A stretch of DNA of 64,000 nt from Gnetum montanum (lineage: Eukaryota > Streptophyta > Gnetopsida > Gnetales > Gnetaceae), in NCBI GenBank assembly GCA_015680685.1, contig MNCI01008326.1, positions 65,401 through 129,400 of the forward strand. The letters run 5' to 3'. Under the pieces are notes generated by a model. That model saw nothing but the letters and a program-made list of their open reading frames with translations, made no database searches and had not been told where the DNA came from. The stretch's first letter is position 1. Each line of letters begins with the position of its first letter. This document shows, one piece after another, positions 35,070 to 47,345 of the stretch. The translations under genes and the position numbers were made by a program.

Positions 35070-35132
35070 TATGTAAGATCTGGTGGTAGCATGGTTGATT
35101 TGCAAAAAGGTATGAATTGGTACCAACAAAAA

Positions 35133-35480
35133 TATGTAGGGTTTCAAAAATATTTTAGGCTAGAAAACCCTATGATGGGCTTCAAAAAACTATGTAGGAT
35201 CAACAAAAACTATGTTGGGTTTTGAAAAACTATGTTAGGCAACAAAAACTACATTGGGCTTTACAAAACTACACTGGGATTTGCAAACCTACACTCGGCC
35301 AAGAAAAACTACACTAGGCTTTGTAAAGCTATGTTGGGCTAATGAAAACTATGTTGGACTTTGCAAAACTATACTAGACTAGTGAAAACTATGTTGAGCT
35401 TTGTAGAATCACACTAGGCCAACAAAAGCTACGTTGGGATTTGCAAAACTACTCTAGGCCAACAAAAACTATGCCAGGCT
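35133..35480. repeat. 40-bp tandem array
   Basis: Units such as TTGGACTTTGCAAAACTATA followed by CTAGACTAGTGAAAACTATG repeat about every 40 bases (each made of two related ~20-base halves), six to eight copies, degenerating leftward. It lies upstream of the minus-strand gag fragment, in the LTR/leader position. Confidence 0.75.
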
Positions 35481-36750
35481 TACAGAGGAAAATTTTGATT
35501 TACCTAAAACACCACAAAACTTTGCATGTTGTAACCATTTTTTTACCATGTAGACTTCACCCCATGAAACCTAGGGAAAACATCATTGTAAATCTAAATA
35601 TTGTAATCCAGAAGGGGCAATCTCATATGCTTCATATTTTTGGTGCTAAAAAATGTCTCATAAGTATTCAAAGCCTTATTTTCAAAGTGAAAAAGTCATC
35701 TAATATCTATATTTTGGCTTAGGAGAGTCAAAATGCCTTTCAGGAAGTCAAAAATAGCAATTTAATGGGTTTATGGGGGGTATACACTTTTCTAAGTTGG
35801 AAACACCTATAGGGAGGTAAACCTCACCTATCCACAACATGGAGGAGTAAAACCTCTTCCCTTAGCATGGAAACCTTTCTCACCATTGTAGAAACTTTAC
35901 CCCTCATACTGAAAGTTTTAATGCAATGTGGAGGCTTCATTACAAGCATAGAAATTGCATGCCCCTAGCATAGAAGTAGCATGATTAAGATTTTGACACT
36001 CTAATGACTTCAATGTTGACCATGCACTTCAACATATAACATTGAAGGTCCAATGTAGAAGATCTACCTCCAGTATAGATGGTGTGTCCATATTACTATT
36101 TATAGTAAATGGAATGGACATGGAGTTTTAGCACTTACTATATATGGTAAACCTTCAATTTGGATAGTCATCTTACGTGTACATGGTAGAAATTTACTAC
36201 AAAATTATAACCAATTTGCAGCCACATTATAGCTGAATTGCAACCAATTTGCAGCCACATTATAGCTGAATTGAAACCAATTTTCAGCCCATTTAATTGC
36301 CCAAAACCTATCAAAACAAAATTTCATCACCATTTTCAATTTCAACACTTTGTCATTTCTGAGAATTTGGCAATTTTTGCATCCAAGGGCTCTTGCAAAA
36401 CTTGCAAAATGTAGCTTTTTGGAGCCTTCTAGTGTAGAACCCCTGTATCCCTATTAACCCCCCCTTCCCCTGCTTCCCAAAGATTTATGGATTTTTGGTC
36501 TCTACACTATACTTCTAGGATCTCCAAATCTCAATGTGGTGAATATTTGTAGCCAAATCCCCCACTTGTCTCACTCCTAGCAATGGCCAAGGTTGTAGAT
36601 CTAAAGTTATAATAGAGAAAGTTCAACAACATCAAGAGTGGTTGAGCACCCAAATCATGGAGTGGACCACATCAACTTTAACAAACTTTGAACTCCTACC
36701 CCAGTGAACCCCCTTGTACTCTCTCACAGGAATTTCTCATACACATTTTT
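35481..36750. other. LTR- or leader-like non-coding stretch
   Basis: No coding similarity. It contains recurring 'cc(c)ttagcatggaaa', 'catagaa' words at 35800-36000 and the 33-bp repeat at 36211. It probably belongs to the 5' LTR region of the giant element. Confidence 0.4.
36211..36290. repeat. 33-bp tandem repeat, 2.5 copies
   Basis: CCAATTTGCAGCCACATTAT plus AGCTGAATTG(C/A)AA starts at 36211, 36244 and, shortened, 36277. Confidence 0.85.
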
Positions 36751-37004
36751 GGAACTCATTCTTTATTTTTTTAATGAAGCTATAAAGTTTTATTTTGTGT
36801 GCAATATGCATTTTGTTTCTAGTTTTAGATCTATATTTTCTTTTTACACTATACATTTTACATTCTATAATTCCTTGGGTGGTCTTCTAGACTATCTAGG
36901 GCACCTTGAATGACATTTTTTAGAGGCCTTAGGGTTTTGGGGTTTAGACTACTACACTAGATCTTTTGATTCTCTATCCAACTATTATTCAGGTTGTAAT
37001 AGTT
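36751..37004 (+). repeat. Left copy of the shared ~250-bp segment (LTR-end candidate)
   Basis: TTTTGTGTGCAATATGCATT, TTAGATCTATATTTTCTTTT and GGTTGTAATA match the segment at 62441-62687 with scattered differences. It is followed at 37010 by TCTGGAACTAGAAGGAGGG, a possible primer site whose tRNA I cannot assign. Confidence 0.65.
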
Positions 37005-37780
37005 TTCTGGAACTAGAAGGAGGGCCCCCACTTGATTTCTTCATAAAAAATTAATCTTCCTCATTGCTAACATTGCCTGCCATTTGAAGTTTTTTTAATT
37101 TTTTCAGAAAAAACCTTGAAAATCCCCTCAAAAATCAGCATTTCCACTTATGACTTTACAACAAAAGCCTTAGTGTGGAAGCTATAGGTGTTTGGGTGTT
37201 TTAATTTTTCATAACACTTACTGTGAATTTTAAAGCCCAAGGCCAATGTTGATATCATTCCTTCCCTTTCTAGCTGCCAAAATTTTCTAGTTTTCCAATG
37301 TTGATGATCCAACCCATTTAGAAGCCATCATAATTTTGGAAGTTAGCCAAACCCCCACCTTTTCTAGTTGGGAAAAGTGGCAACCTACAAAAATCAATTT
37401 CTAGTGGAAAACACCAACTTTCCACTTTTTTTTCTAACATCCCCTTTTCTTAACATTGGAATAGGAAGGTGTGAGATCCCTTCATCTCATCCTCTTCCTT
37501 TCTCCTTATGACACCTAGCTTAAAGATAGCTAGGAAGCCATCATGGGTGAAGTTTTTTGCAACTTTTTTACCTTTTCATTTTTGGTAAAGGATTATAACC
37601 CTCTTTACACCTCAATTAGTATTTATAGAAAGTACATTTGCTTTTCTTAATCATTTTTAAATTCCATTTTTTGGAATTTACTCCTATTTTTACCTTTTAT
37701 AGCTTGTTTCAAGCCTTTTTTTAACATTTTAAGCATGTCTTTTCAGTAGTCAATCAAATTACATTTCACTTTTATTGATA
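37005..37780 (+). other. Leader between LTR-end candidate and gag
   Basis: A non-coding leader of about 775 bases between a possible primer site and the gag start. No structure recognised. Confidence 0.4.
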
Positions 37781-39850
37781 AAGGATCTAGCCAACAACCC
37801 ATGAGGGTGTAGGATCCCAAAGATCTTGCTATGATTGAGTATATGAAATCCCTGAGGCTTAGGGGGAAAAGTCTTAGGTTATTTGCAATAAATGAAGAGA
37901 AATATAACTTCATTTACACCAAGATCCAAGCTAGCATGTTGATCCACAAGTGAAAGTAGAATCCAAGAGGGAATTCTCATGCATTGCAATGGGAAGAAGT
38001 ATATTTCCTCCCCCTATGACCAGATACCACTTAATGACATGTAAACTAGCATTTTATCCCTCCTCATTAAGATTGATGAAGATACCTTTAAGGCTACCTC
38101 CTATGGGCAACTAGAGGAAGAGGAGGATGCATTTACAACAAAATCTAGGCCTAAAAACCTCCTAGGAGTGTTATTGCAAAAAACATCACCTAAGGCCACA
38201 ACGCCTTCCTATAATGCCTTTATTTTCTCCATGGGTCAAGTACTACCATCCTCCATCCCTACTTGCCCTACTATATTTGGTTCCACACTAGACATAGCCA
38301 TGCATCAGACCTAGTCAATGCCATAGCCAACAACTTATAACCTATCAGTGTCTTTTGCCACATAGCCTTCCATTGGCAGTGGTTGTCACCACCACAAATC
38401 CACTAACTACCCATGTGGGATTCACAATGGGACCCCAAGCAACTCAAGGATCACATATCCCCTTTATCTTGGTTATGACCCAAATAGTAGCACAAACATC
38501 ATTCTCCTAGTTTGGTTCACCGACTACTGCTATAACACAACTTCTCCATTTTATGTAACAACCAATAACGAGGCCACAAGTCTTTCAAGAAATGTTATAA
38601 CCATTTGTGGAAACTCCATAGCTAACAAGGGCACACCATGACTTAGATCAGGCCTTTCAAATGATCCAAGACTTGACAAAGAAGTTGAAGAGGCTTAAAT
38701 CCTCTTCATCTTAAAGTGTAAAGGTCATGGACTTCTACCAAGATGATCCCATTAGTCCTATGGTCCCATCGTTGATGCTTCCTCCTAGTGTTCCCATTTC
38801 TCAATTTAGCAAGTACAATAAAGAAGGTGATCCTAATGCTTACCTTATTACCTTCTACTTCAAGTTATTGCTATTGCAACCTTAGTTGCACACTATCATG
38901 AGGACTTTTCCTATGTCCTTTACTAGGAAAGCACTTGACTGGTATAATTCCTTACCTAGAGGATCCCTATCCTCTCTTGAAGACTTGATAGCATAGTTCA
39001 TTAATTACTTCAACTATAACTTGGAAGCTAAATCTCTTGCTTGACCAACTAATGAAGGTTAAATGGGAATCCCTAGAACTAGTGTAGAAGTTCATCCAAT
39101 AGTGGAATGGTCTACTCAATGAAATACTAGAGCTTATAGCTAGAACAGACCTTTTGGATATGTTCAAGGGGAAGGTTAATGAATTTATCAAGTCCAAGCT
39201 ATATTACCTTGACTTGTGTTCAATTAGTCAAGATTTTCCCAAACCAAAAAATAGATGATGTCATGGAACCTAGCCATAACCCTACCTACATGGCATACAA
39301 AAACTAACATACATGGAAGGATAAATAGAAAGGCAAGGAAAACAACATAGCTATAGTGATAGTAGCCAAGGAAGCAAAAACAACTAATTAGGATCCAGGG
39401 GCCAACCCATCCAAAGCCCCCACTAACAACCAAGATAGCCAACCATCAACCTTTACAGCCGTTACATTAACTACTCCTAGGCAAAGCTTTGAGTAGAAGG
39501 ACCATAGAAAGTATACAACCCTACCTTTAAAGACATCTAAATTGTTAGATCAACTATTGAAGAGTGGGCTCATAAATATAAGAAAATGACTAAAGCTACT
39601 CAAAAGAATCATAAGTGGATATGTGGATGCTCTCAATTACTTAGGTACTTGAAACTAGATTGCTTTTTCCACTATTACTAATTTCTTGGTCATGACAAAG
39701 AATTCTATGTTGCATTGAAGGATGGCTTACAAAAAATGATAGATAGGTGAGAGTTGGTACAAGATGCTTCAAACCTAGTTTGGCTAAACATTTAGTCAAT
39801 GTAGGTGTACAATGATCCATTGAATACTAATAATAGGTCCTATGTTATTT
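37781..39850 (+). pseudogene. gag pseudogene of the giant Tat-like element
   Basis: The start is placed by alignment with the minus-strand copy whose ATG is at 35069; here that codon reads AAG or AGG. INEEKYNFIYTKIQASMLI, SYGQLEEEEDAF, then FQMIQDLTKKLKRLK, FSKYNKEGDPNAYLITFYF (about 38810), FPMSFTRKALDWYNSLPRGS and FINYFNYNLEAKS follow, the capsid core of plant Tat gag. Near 39600 HKWICGCSQLLRYLKLDCFF and GLQKMIDR form a decayed 'CxxH...LKdxiqdlIdrG' block. Stops are frequent. Confidence 0.75.
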
Positions 39851-40639
39851 TAGCATTCAACATTGATGAGAAATGAAGATCAATGAGGGAACCATTCATG
39901 AGCTAGATATCCCCTCATGATGAAAGGGCTTCTTCAGTTTCCACTAGCTTAAGATCTCCATTTGTTATGAGAGTACCATCACAAGCACCTCCAAAGGAAC
40001 CTTTGTCTTTAGAGTGCCCTAGCCTAACTTATCTTAACTAGCCATAGTCCAACGAATCAACATAACCATACAATGATCTTATGTGATGGGCAATGCTAGT
40101 GCTTCTTCCTCACAACCAAAAAATGACAATAAAAAAGATTTAGATAAATAAAAAAACAAGCATAAGAAAAATCCTAGTAGTAAGGGTAACAAGAAAGCTA
40201 AGGCATGAGAGAAAGTTGGTCCACCGAAGCCTACTCTGATATTGTCTATAGCCATGACCTCCTCTACCTAGCCTGCCTCAGCTAACAAACCACAAGATGA
40301 TTCCAAAACTCAAAACTAGAAGAATGAAGAATGATCCCAATAACCTAGGATGGAAGTTCACATTTTGAGATGCATGGAGGAAGTAAATCATAACTAGGTC
40401 AACAAGTCCATGGCCAACAACAAAAATTTCCTTAATATGATGCATCAAGTTAGACAGTCCCTCAAGAAAAAGAACACAACTCTAAGCTTGTATGACCTAA
40501 TGATGACTTCCACCACATATTGTGAGGTGATAGTCAAGATGTTGACTTTCATCCTTGTTAGTGAGGAAATCCATGCTAATGAGGAATACTTCCATGTGAT
40601 AATGGTTCCTTTCTCACTAAGGGAATAGAAGTCAACATC

Positions 40640-41100
40640 ACTGGTGCTTCGTGATAGCAAAATCAAAGCTAGCCCCCAAAATGACAAGGTAACTAGGGCT
40701 TCTCTTTTCGTCATAATTTAGTTGGGGTAGTTTAAGGTACATCAAGTACATGTTGATGATGGAACTAAAAAAAATGTCATTCCATGCACCATCATTGAAT
40801 GCTTGGGCTTGATAGAGTAGATACAACCTATAATAATCATAGTTCTTAATTCCTTGAATAGGTCAAGGGTTACTGTCAAGGGATCTATCTCATTTGACTT
40901 TGTAGTGAGGGAGAAATTCCCCAAAACCATTAATTTCTTAGTGGTGGAGGAGATTCTAGGTTTAACATTATATTGGGAAGACCTTCATTGGCTTAATTAG
41001 GAGCAATTTCTTCACCTACCCACCAAGAGATTCACCTTCCTTATGAGGAAGTTGAAATTGTCATTAATGGTGATAACGTGGTTTCCTTAACTTTCAAAAA
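40640..41100 (+). pseudogene. Aspartic protease pseudogene of the giant element
   Basis: VHVDDGTKKNVIP at about 40746-40784 is the active-site region (VDDGS-ANVIP type), then IIECLGL, SLNRSRVTVKGSISFDFVV, INFLVVEEI and LYWEDLHWLN, where the family usually reads YN-LLGRPWIH. The catalytic aspartate is kept, the later LGRPW box is degraded. It lies downstream of gag with stops between them. Confidence 0.72.
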
Positions 41101-42028
41101 TGTGAACATACAGTAGGGGTCTAAAGTGGAGCTTCAAGAAGAAACTCCTAGCCACGAAATCCATCAACCTAATAGAGAGGAGCAAGCCAAGAATGATAAA
41201 AATGGGTAATGGGATGTGGTTTTTGGATGAATTCTCTTTCAACATCATTGTTGAAAGGGATGGTGAGTAGAAACTTATGCAGAATAGGCCTTATACATTT
41301 CCTACACTTTCAAAGATTAGGAAGACTCTACACAAGTAACATGCACACCTATTCCTTACATGCTATGGCCTTATAACGTTTATAATCATGTGTAGCATAA
41401 CCATTTAGCCTAAGTTTTCTCTTCATTAACTAGTTGTGCCTTTTTTATGTTTTATTCTACTTATGCATATGGCCTAGAAATTTAGTTTAGTTGAATTTCT
41501 ATTTATTAGGTTTTCATGTCTTTATTTACTTATTTAGATTGATATACAATTAGAAAAACCATAGAAACTTTAAGATAGAGAAAATCACCAAAAAAAATAT
41601 AAGTTTATCTTCAACCATGACCTACCACAGCCTAAAACTGGTAGTGCAAATAATCACATAACATGGCTTCACATGGCCTTAAATTGGCAAAACACTTGAA
41701 CAACTTGTGCCTACCATGGCCTAAAACTGGAACACCTCTATTTTACCTTATTTATGTTTAGCCTTTAACTACCTTGTTTATCTAATTAACTTTATAATCA
41801 AAATCTTCAACATAGCCATTTATAATGTTTATAACACTAGAACAATATATATAGCCAAAACTAAAACCAAAAATTTAAATTTAAAGTATTTATAAAATAC
41901 ATAGCCATGGCCACACTGTGTGGAAAAATGTCAAAAAATAATAATATTCATAGTCTTGGCTAATAATAGCCATCAACATAAAAACAAAAACACGTAAGTA
42001 ACAAGTTGAAATAGGTAGATGGAGGATG
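41101..42028. other. Region after protease
   Basis: Some plus-strand frame continues to about 41300. At 41590-41740 the word CCATGGCCTAAAACTGG recurs three times with variations; similar words ('actatggccttaaact') return at 57890-57990, on the other side of the antisense region. Confidence 0.4.
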
Positions 42029-44476
42029 CTAAGGGTTATTTAGAGTAGGAAGTGGTGGATCATTCCCACCCTTACCACTAGGGCCACCGATGTCTCCTGA
42101 TGCTTGAAACACAACAACACATAGCTAATTAGTAACAAAAAGCCAAAATTATAACTTAAACAAAACCATAACTTAGAATAAAAATAAAACATAAAATATA
42201 TCAAGCTTGTGGGAAATCTGGCCCCATAACTTCCAAGGGTAGATGCTAAAGGTCATTCTCCAAACATTGGATAATTTGGTCCTCTATCATATTGGCCAAG
42301 TCAATATCCCTAAGTTCAACATACGTGAGGATGTCAGTCTTGTCTACTACAGTCCAAGTAGATGATTCTTAAGTGATAGTATTTGTAGAAGTGTCACCTG
42401 CAACACTAGTGGTCTACGGAGTAGGGGACTTTTCCACCACAAAAGTGCTTTGAAAGAGTTGGTAGGCACTCTCTACCTAGATCCCCTAAATGAACAACTC
42501 TCTCTTGTGCTATTTAACTAACTCCTCTTTGAGCAACTTTAGGTATGCTAGTAGTGGACCCACATGATCTCTCTAGTCCACAAGTTCTCTAAGTTAGCTA
42601 CTTAGGCTTCCACAAAGACCTTGCAATCCTAGAGATCTCTAATCACCTCTTCCTACCATTGAGTCTTCTCCCTCACGGCCACAACCTACTCCCATAGGGA
42701 TTCATTAGACCTCTTCATCACTCATGAAGTTTTTATTCATGAGACTACTAAATCAATAGTAGTTTCATATAACCTTAAGGGTACACTCTATACATTAGAG
42801 GTAAGGATTGGAAAGGAATCAAACTCCATGTCTCGGCTAGGGTCCCACTCCACAAATGGTACTACATAAATGTAAAATACAATCATAAACATAGGTTACA
42901 ATATAAGATAACCATAACATAAACATAACCGATAACATAGCTAAATGGCTAAAGCATAGAAAGAAAAGTTCTTACCTATTTTAGGTGCAACTTATTGTAA
43001 TTGGTCAATGATGTCTTTGGCCATCCCATGCATGAACTCCATCTTGTCCAAGATCTATACCCTTGGTTTTTCATGAAACTTAGGGATAGGGACCTACACT
43101 AGTGGCTCAAGAACTACTATAAGAATAACAATCATCAAATGGTTAGGATAAAAACCAAACATAAACTATAGGATATAACAAGAAGCATTATTACATGTGC
43201 ACACTTGGCTCCTCTTCTCCTTTGTTTTAGATGATGATGGGGGATGTACCTAGTACTACCTCATTGAACAAGGCATCTAGATCATCTATATCTATGTTGG
43301 CTAACCCTTTAGCATCATGGTACTATAAGAGTGCCTCCTCTACATGCCTATGTTCATCCTTCACTACAATGACTACATGCCTATAAGCTTCCTTCTCCAT
43401 GATAGCTTGGGCTACCATGTTACAACGCTTGTCTACAACCATAGCATATAAAAACCATTTACCACTTGGAACTATAACATAGCCATAAATCTTAAAAAAT
43501 AGAATAGCCAAAAAATAGATAAAACATAAATATGATTTCCTAATGTGATGTATTAAGCTTAAAATTAAACTTCTTCTAGGTGGGCTACTCTAATGCTAGT
43601 AGTTCTTCCTCTACAGGCCTCTTGAGAATGGCCCTGGCTACCCCTTCAGCCTCTCTACATAATCATCAGGCCTCCAAGATGCTCACTAAAATCATGAGAG
43701 GCTTCTTCCCTCTACTATAAAGGGATTTACATTACCTACCACTAATATCCTTGGTGGTAATAGATAGTGAATCATCCATCTCATTTTGTGGGTTCTGGAC
43801 TTGCATGGTTGGATAAATGTGCTTTATCCAAGGCCTAGAAAGCTGATCTAGGTCTTGGACCACCCATCACTAATTACTCCACACCATCAAAAAATATTCA
43901 AACCTCTTCAAATACCACATAAATAATAAAAAATGGATGTGGATTATGGTATAGGTATCATTGCTAAGTTTGAGAATATTCTTCTAAAGCCTAATAGCCA
44001 AAGCAGCCACCCAATTGAATCTGGTACCCTCCGTTAGGACCCTCTTAAAGGTTAACCCCTATGCAATGCTGATTACCTTCTTTTTTGGTAATACTTTAGG
44101 AAATTCATGAGACCTTAACAAAGTATATGATTCCTTTTCCTCAAGGTTCATGAAGTTGTTCACAAAATTCCTAGAGTGATCATGGCTAGCACCGAACCAC
44201 TCCAAAACTTCCTCATGATGGCTTGCTTCATTCACTATTATGGTGGCAACGTTTGCCTTATTAGTAGGGATACCAAACAAGTTACAAAAGGTTTCCTCAT
44301 TAATGGATATGGTAATTAGCACACCTTGAATCATGGTGTTGAAATTATTGGTGTCTTTGTCGAAGGAGTTGATGATGTTCAACATCTCAATAGTGAGGAT
44401 GGAAGGGATGGGTGTAATAAACACACCAAGAAAACCTACATGTTCAATGCTTTCTTGGATATATCTAGATGCCTAT
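42029..44476 (-). pseudogene. Antisense intron-containing coding region, 3' part
   Basis: Minus-strand coding sequence. The best frame (44424-44059) reads MFITPIPSILTIEMLN, TMIQGVLITISINEETFCNL, FGIPTNKANV, EVLEWFGASHDHSRNFVNNF, then LTEGTRFNWVAALAIRL after 44059. Further exons read VPSGKWFLYAMVVDKRCN (43471 leftward), MEFMHGMAKDIIDQLQ, VPFVEWDPSRDMEFDSFP and the tail GGPSGKGGNDPPLPTLNNP to a stop at 42029. Plausible GT-AG introns are 43472-43570, 43117-43194 and 42862-42975 (78-114 bases). The start of the main exon resembles the 'putative plant transposon protein' domains found in plant repeats, a weak recollection. Several stops. It is opposite in strand to gag and pol of the host element. 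Confidence 0.55.
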
Positions 44477-45304
44477 TGATGAGTGGATAGTTATCCCAAC
44501 ACTCAACCATACGAATATGAGTGTTACATGCATGATCCGATCGAATTCCATAGACTAAGTGCCTACATGCCTCATGGAATACTTAAGGTTAATCATTCAT
44601 TATCTTCCCAGACTTACTTGTATTTGTCATGGTTGTATGGTTAAGTAAGTTTGTGGTATATGATTTTTAAGTCTTTTATGTTTTATCTCCTATGCTAATG
44701 AGGTGAAGGGTGAGGATACTAATTAACTAACTTTAACTAACTAACTAAGCATTAATTAACCTAGCATCAGCATCCATTTCCACTTACCGTTCACACCTTG
44801 AACTAATGCAACCTTGGCTACCAAACACTAATCATTGCTGGGATCACCAAGCATAACGCATGTGCTCGAAGCGGTCATACTGAGGAACTTAACTAGGAGA
44901 TAAGGGTTGAGAGAGATTTAATGAATAATAAAGCATGTAAATGATAAATAATAAATAACAATAAATAAAAGTCCTATTTAGCCCATTCCATGCACTGCAA
45001 GGTTTATCCAAGATGTTTGTCTTTATTTCCATACACAAACTTGTGTTCTGGTACAATATTTGCTCAAATAAAGATCTGTTCACTTTAGAGTTCGTACTAT
45101 GGGCACATGGAAAATATTCTATCTCTGGAGAAGGAAAACTACCATAGTTTCACTACGGTCTAGGCCTAGAATGAGAAACAAGGGAGAGCTACCTCTTATT
45201 TATAGACCTTGTGGCGCACCATGATATCGCATACACAATATCGCGAGGGATGCGATATCACGGCGGCCGCAATATCGCGGACCATGTGATATTGCATCCC
45301 ATCA
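44477..45304 (-). repeat. 3' LTR of element L (828 bp)
   Basis: Direct repeat of 50705-51497. Its U3 end has five ATATCGC-type motifs (45224, 45238, 45255, 45272, 45289), against three in the other LTR, which accounts for the 35-bp length difference. A TATA box (TATAAATAAGAGG on the minus strand) lies near 45195-45205. Confidence 0.9.
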
Positions 45305-45330
45305 TACCTCCATGACTGAATAAAAACTCA
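45305..45330 (-). other. Weak polypurine tract before the 3' LTR of L
   Basis: The minus strand reads TCATGGAGGTA up to the LTR start. Similar words (GTCATGGGGGTA and GTCATGGGGGAGA) occur near 45865 and 47245, so this may be the eroded tract or a duplicate of it. Confidence 0.35.
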
Positions 45331-45492
45331 TCCTTGAGTTCTTCACAATAATATCAGGAAGGTATGGGATTATTGACTGAATGGAACTAATGGTGAATGG
45401 TATGACATGTGAATGGATCATCATTACAAGACATGATAAAACTGGTGTTCATGACAATAAGAGTGAACACCTTTTACATTAGACATCAGGCC

Positions 45493-45690
45493 TTATTTGG
45501 CAGCTAAGAGAGAAGAGAGAAGAGAGAAGAAGTATGCTACTACCAATGCCAGGATTGTGCTTGTCGTTGTCCATATGTAAGCGTGCCAGTGATCTCGCTC
45601 CTTGCATAGTTGCTTTAGCACCAATCCATTCCAAGTGTTCCCTCTATATCCAATCCATTGTTGTATGATTTCCATCTGCACATACAACAT
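45493..45690 (-). CDS. Small membrane-segment ORF near the 3' LTR, possible env-like remnant
   Basis: A 65-codon open frame (stop included at 45493) reading MEIIQQWIGYRGNTWNGLVL and then KERDHWHAYIWTTT, followed by a hydrophobic stretch STILALVVAYFFSLLSSLLA and the C-terminus. One C-terminal transmembrane helix and its place between protease and the 3' LTR fit the third, envelope-like frame described for some Athila elements, but there is no sequence proof. Just upstream, AAAG/GTAACAAA and TGTATGTGCAG/ATGG could be splice sites. It could equally be chance. Confidence 0.3.
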   Translation of the reverse strand: MLYVQMEIIQQWIGYRGNTWNGLVLKQLCKERDHWHAYIWTTTSTILALVVAYFFSLLSSLLAAK

Positions 45691-47345
45691 AGTATTATAT
45701 TAGCAAGGGTAAATGAATCATAATGCATTTGTTACCTTTCTTCGATGTAAGTCCATTGGCTAAGTTGTGGTATGGTTGATTGCAGATCTGGAGATATAAT
45801 ATTGGTGACTAACGAAGGTGTAGGGGTTAGGAGAAAATCAAAAAAATTGGGCCCCATACCCCCATGACTAATCTCAAACCTCTAGTAGTGAGAGAATGGA
45901 AAAAGAAAAGGACTAAGAAAGATGGATAAAAAGAGATAACGGTAACGTCAATAAAGTGTATGTCAAGATGGAAATGAACAAAATAAAATGGATTGCGAAA
46001 ATGTTAGAGGAAAGAAGTTAATTGGTGCACCAAATAGGAATGTCAGTGGATCCTCCCCAAAGTAGGCTCATGCCCTTAATTCCCTAACCAACCCACATTC
46101 AAAGAGTCCATAGGCTCTGGGAATGTCATTTGGAACAAGAGCTAAAGTGTTAACCATAATACTTTACCTAAACGAAAACAATGCATCCACCAAGATATAT
46201 ACTAATGATACAACCAGCAATGAGGTGAACAATGGAGGAGGAATGATGGAAGGAAGAGAATGGAATGGAGTCTCAAGAATAAGGTGGTGTACAGTCCCTT
46301 ATGTGTTGCATGATTAATGTGACTTAGTAGATCGCATTCCAAGTCTGTCCTCAAACAAACCACATCCAGTGACTTCGCATTAATGCATTTGGCCAATCTA
46401 TCCACTTAAAGTAACAAGAATGCCTTCACCCAAGAGCCACTACCATTCAGATGAACCGAAAGAGAAGAGAATGGGAACCAAGAAGGGCCTTAGTTAGAGT
46501 GAACATGTTTTATTGAGTTTCATAACTAGTGCTTGTAGCCCAAGGATTATTTCATCTTGAATTCTCATTGTTTTTTTTTTGTTTTTTGTTTTTTTATGTG
46601 TTTATGTGTGAGAACTACACCATGCAAAGACTTATTATTTTTATTTACTCAGCTTCCTGATAATTGGGTAACATTGAAATGAGAAGAGAACTCAAGAAGA
46701 AAACATCCAAGCACCCAAAAGAATGGCTAACAAAAATGCATCAAGTTCCCTTGAAGTCACACCCTTTTCGATCCTTGAGTCCTTCCTTAGTTTGAGAAAT
46801 GCCCAGTCACTGATTCATTAGAGTTCTTATTTAAAAGGAGACTATACATTTCCAAGCCAAAAGAAACCATAGAATTTTTTGGATGAATGGATGAAGTGGA
46901 CTCATTGCCTGTCATACCGAAAGAACCATACCTTAGTATCAACATCATAACTTAAAGGTAAAAACCAAACACTAGCAATCAATAGGAAAAAAATTGCTAC
47001 CATCATAAAGAACACTTATTGGGTGACAAACCTACAAGATGGATAACACAGACATACACTCACACATAAATAAATGAAAAAGAGTAAACAATGTTGTAAG
47101 AAAAAAAGGAAAAGGTAAAGAAATTTGTAAAACAACAATGTGAAAAATAAAATTGTGTAAAAAAACGTGTAAAACAAAAATGTGTAAAAGAAAAACTTAA
47201 AAGAACTGAGGGCTCCGAATAATTAGCATAGGTGGCTATCTCCCCCATGACTGAATTGAAAGGAAGAGATCCAAAATAATGAGCACCTATTTGAATTCCT
47301 TAGAAGTGTCCAACTTCTCCCGACTAATGTTCTTAGATGTGGAAG
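45691..47345 (-). other. Non-coding interior of element L
   Basis: The place where pol would be expected. No reverse transcriptase or integrase motif found on either strand. It has a poly-T/A run at 46566-46597 and only short open frames. Confidence 0.5.

Noticed and set aside
40445-40930. Minus-strand open frames over the gag-protease region
   Set aside because: Shadows of the plus-strand protease region, which carries recognisable motifs.
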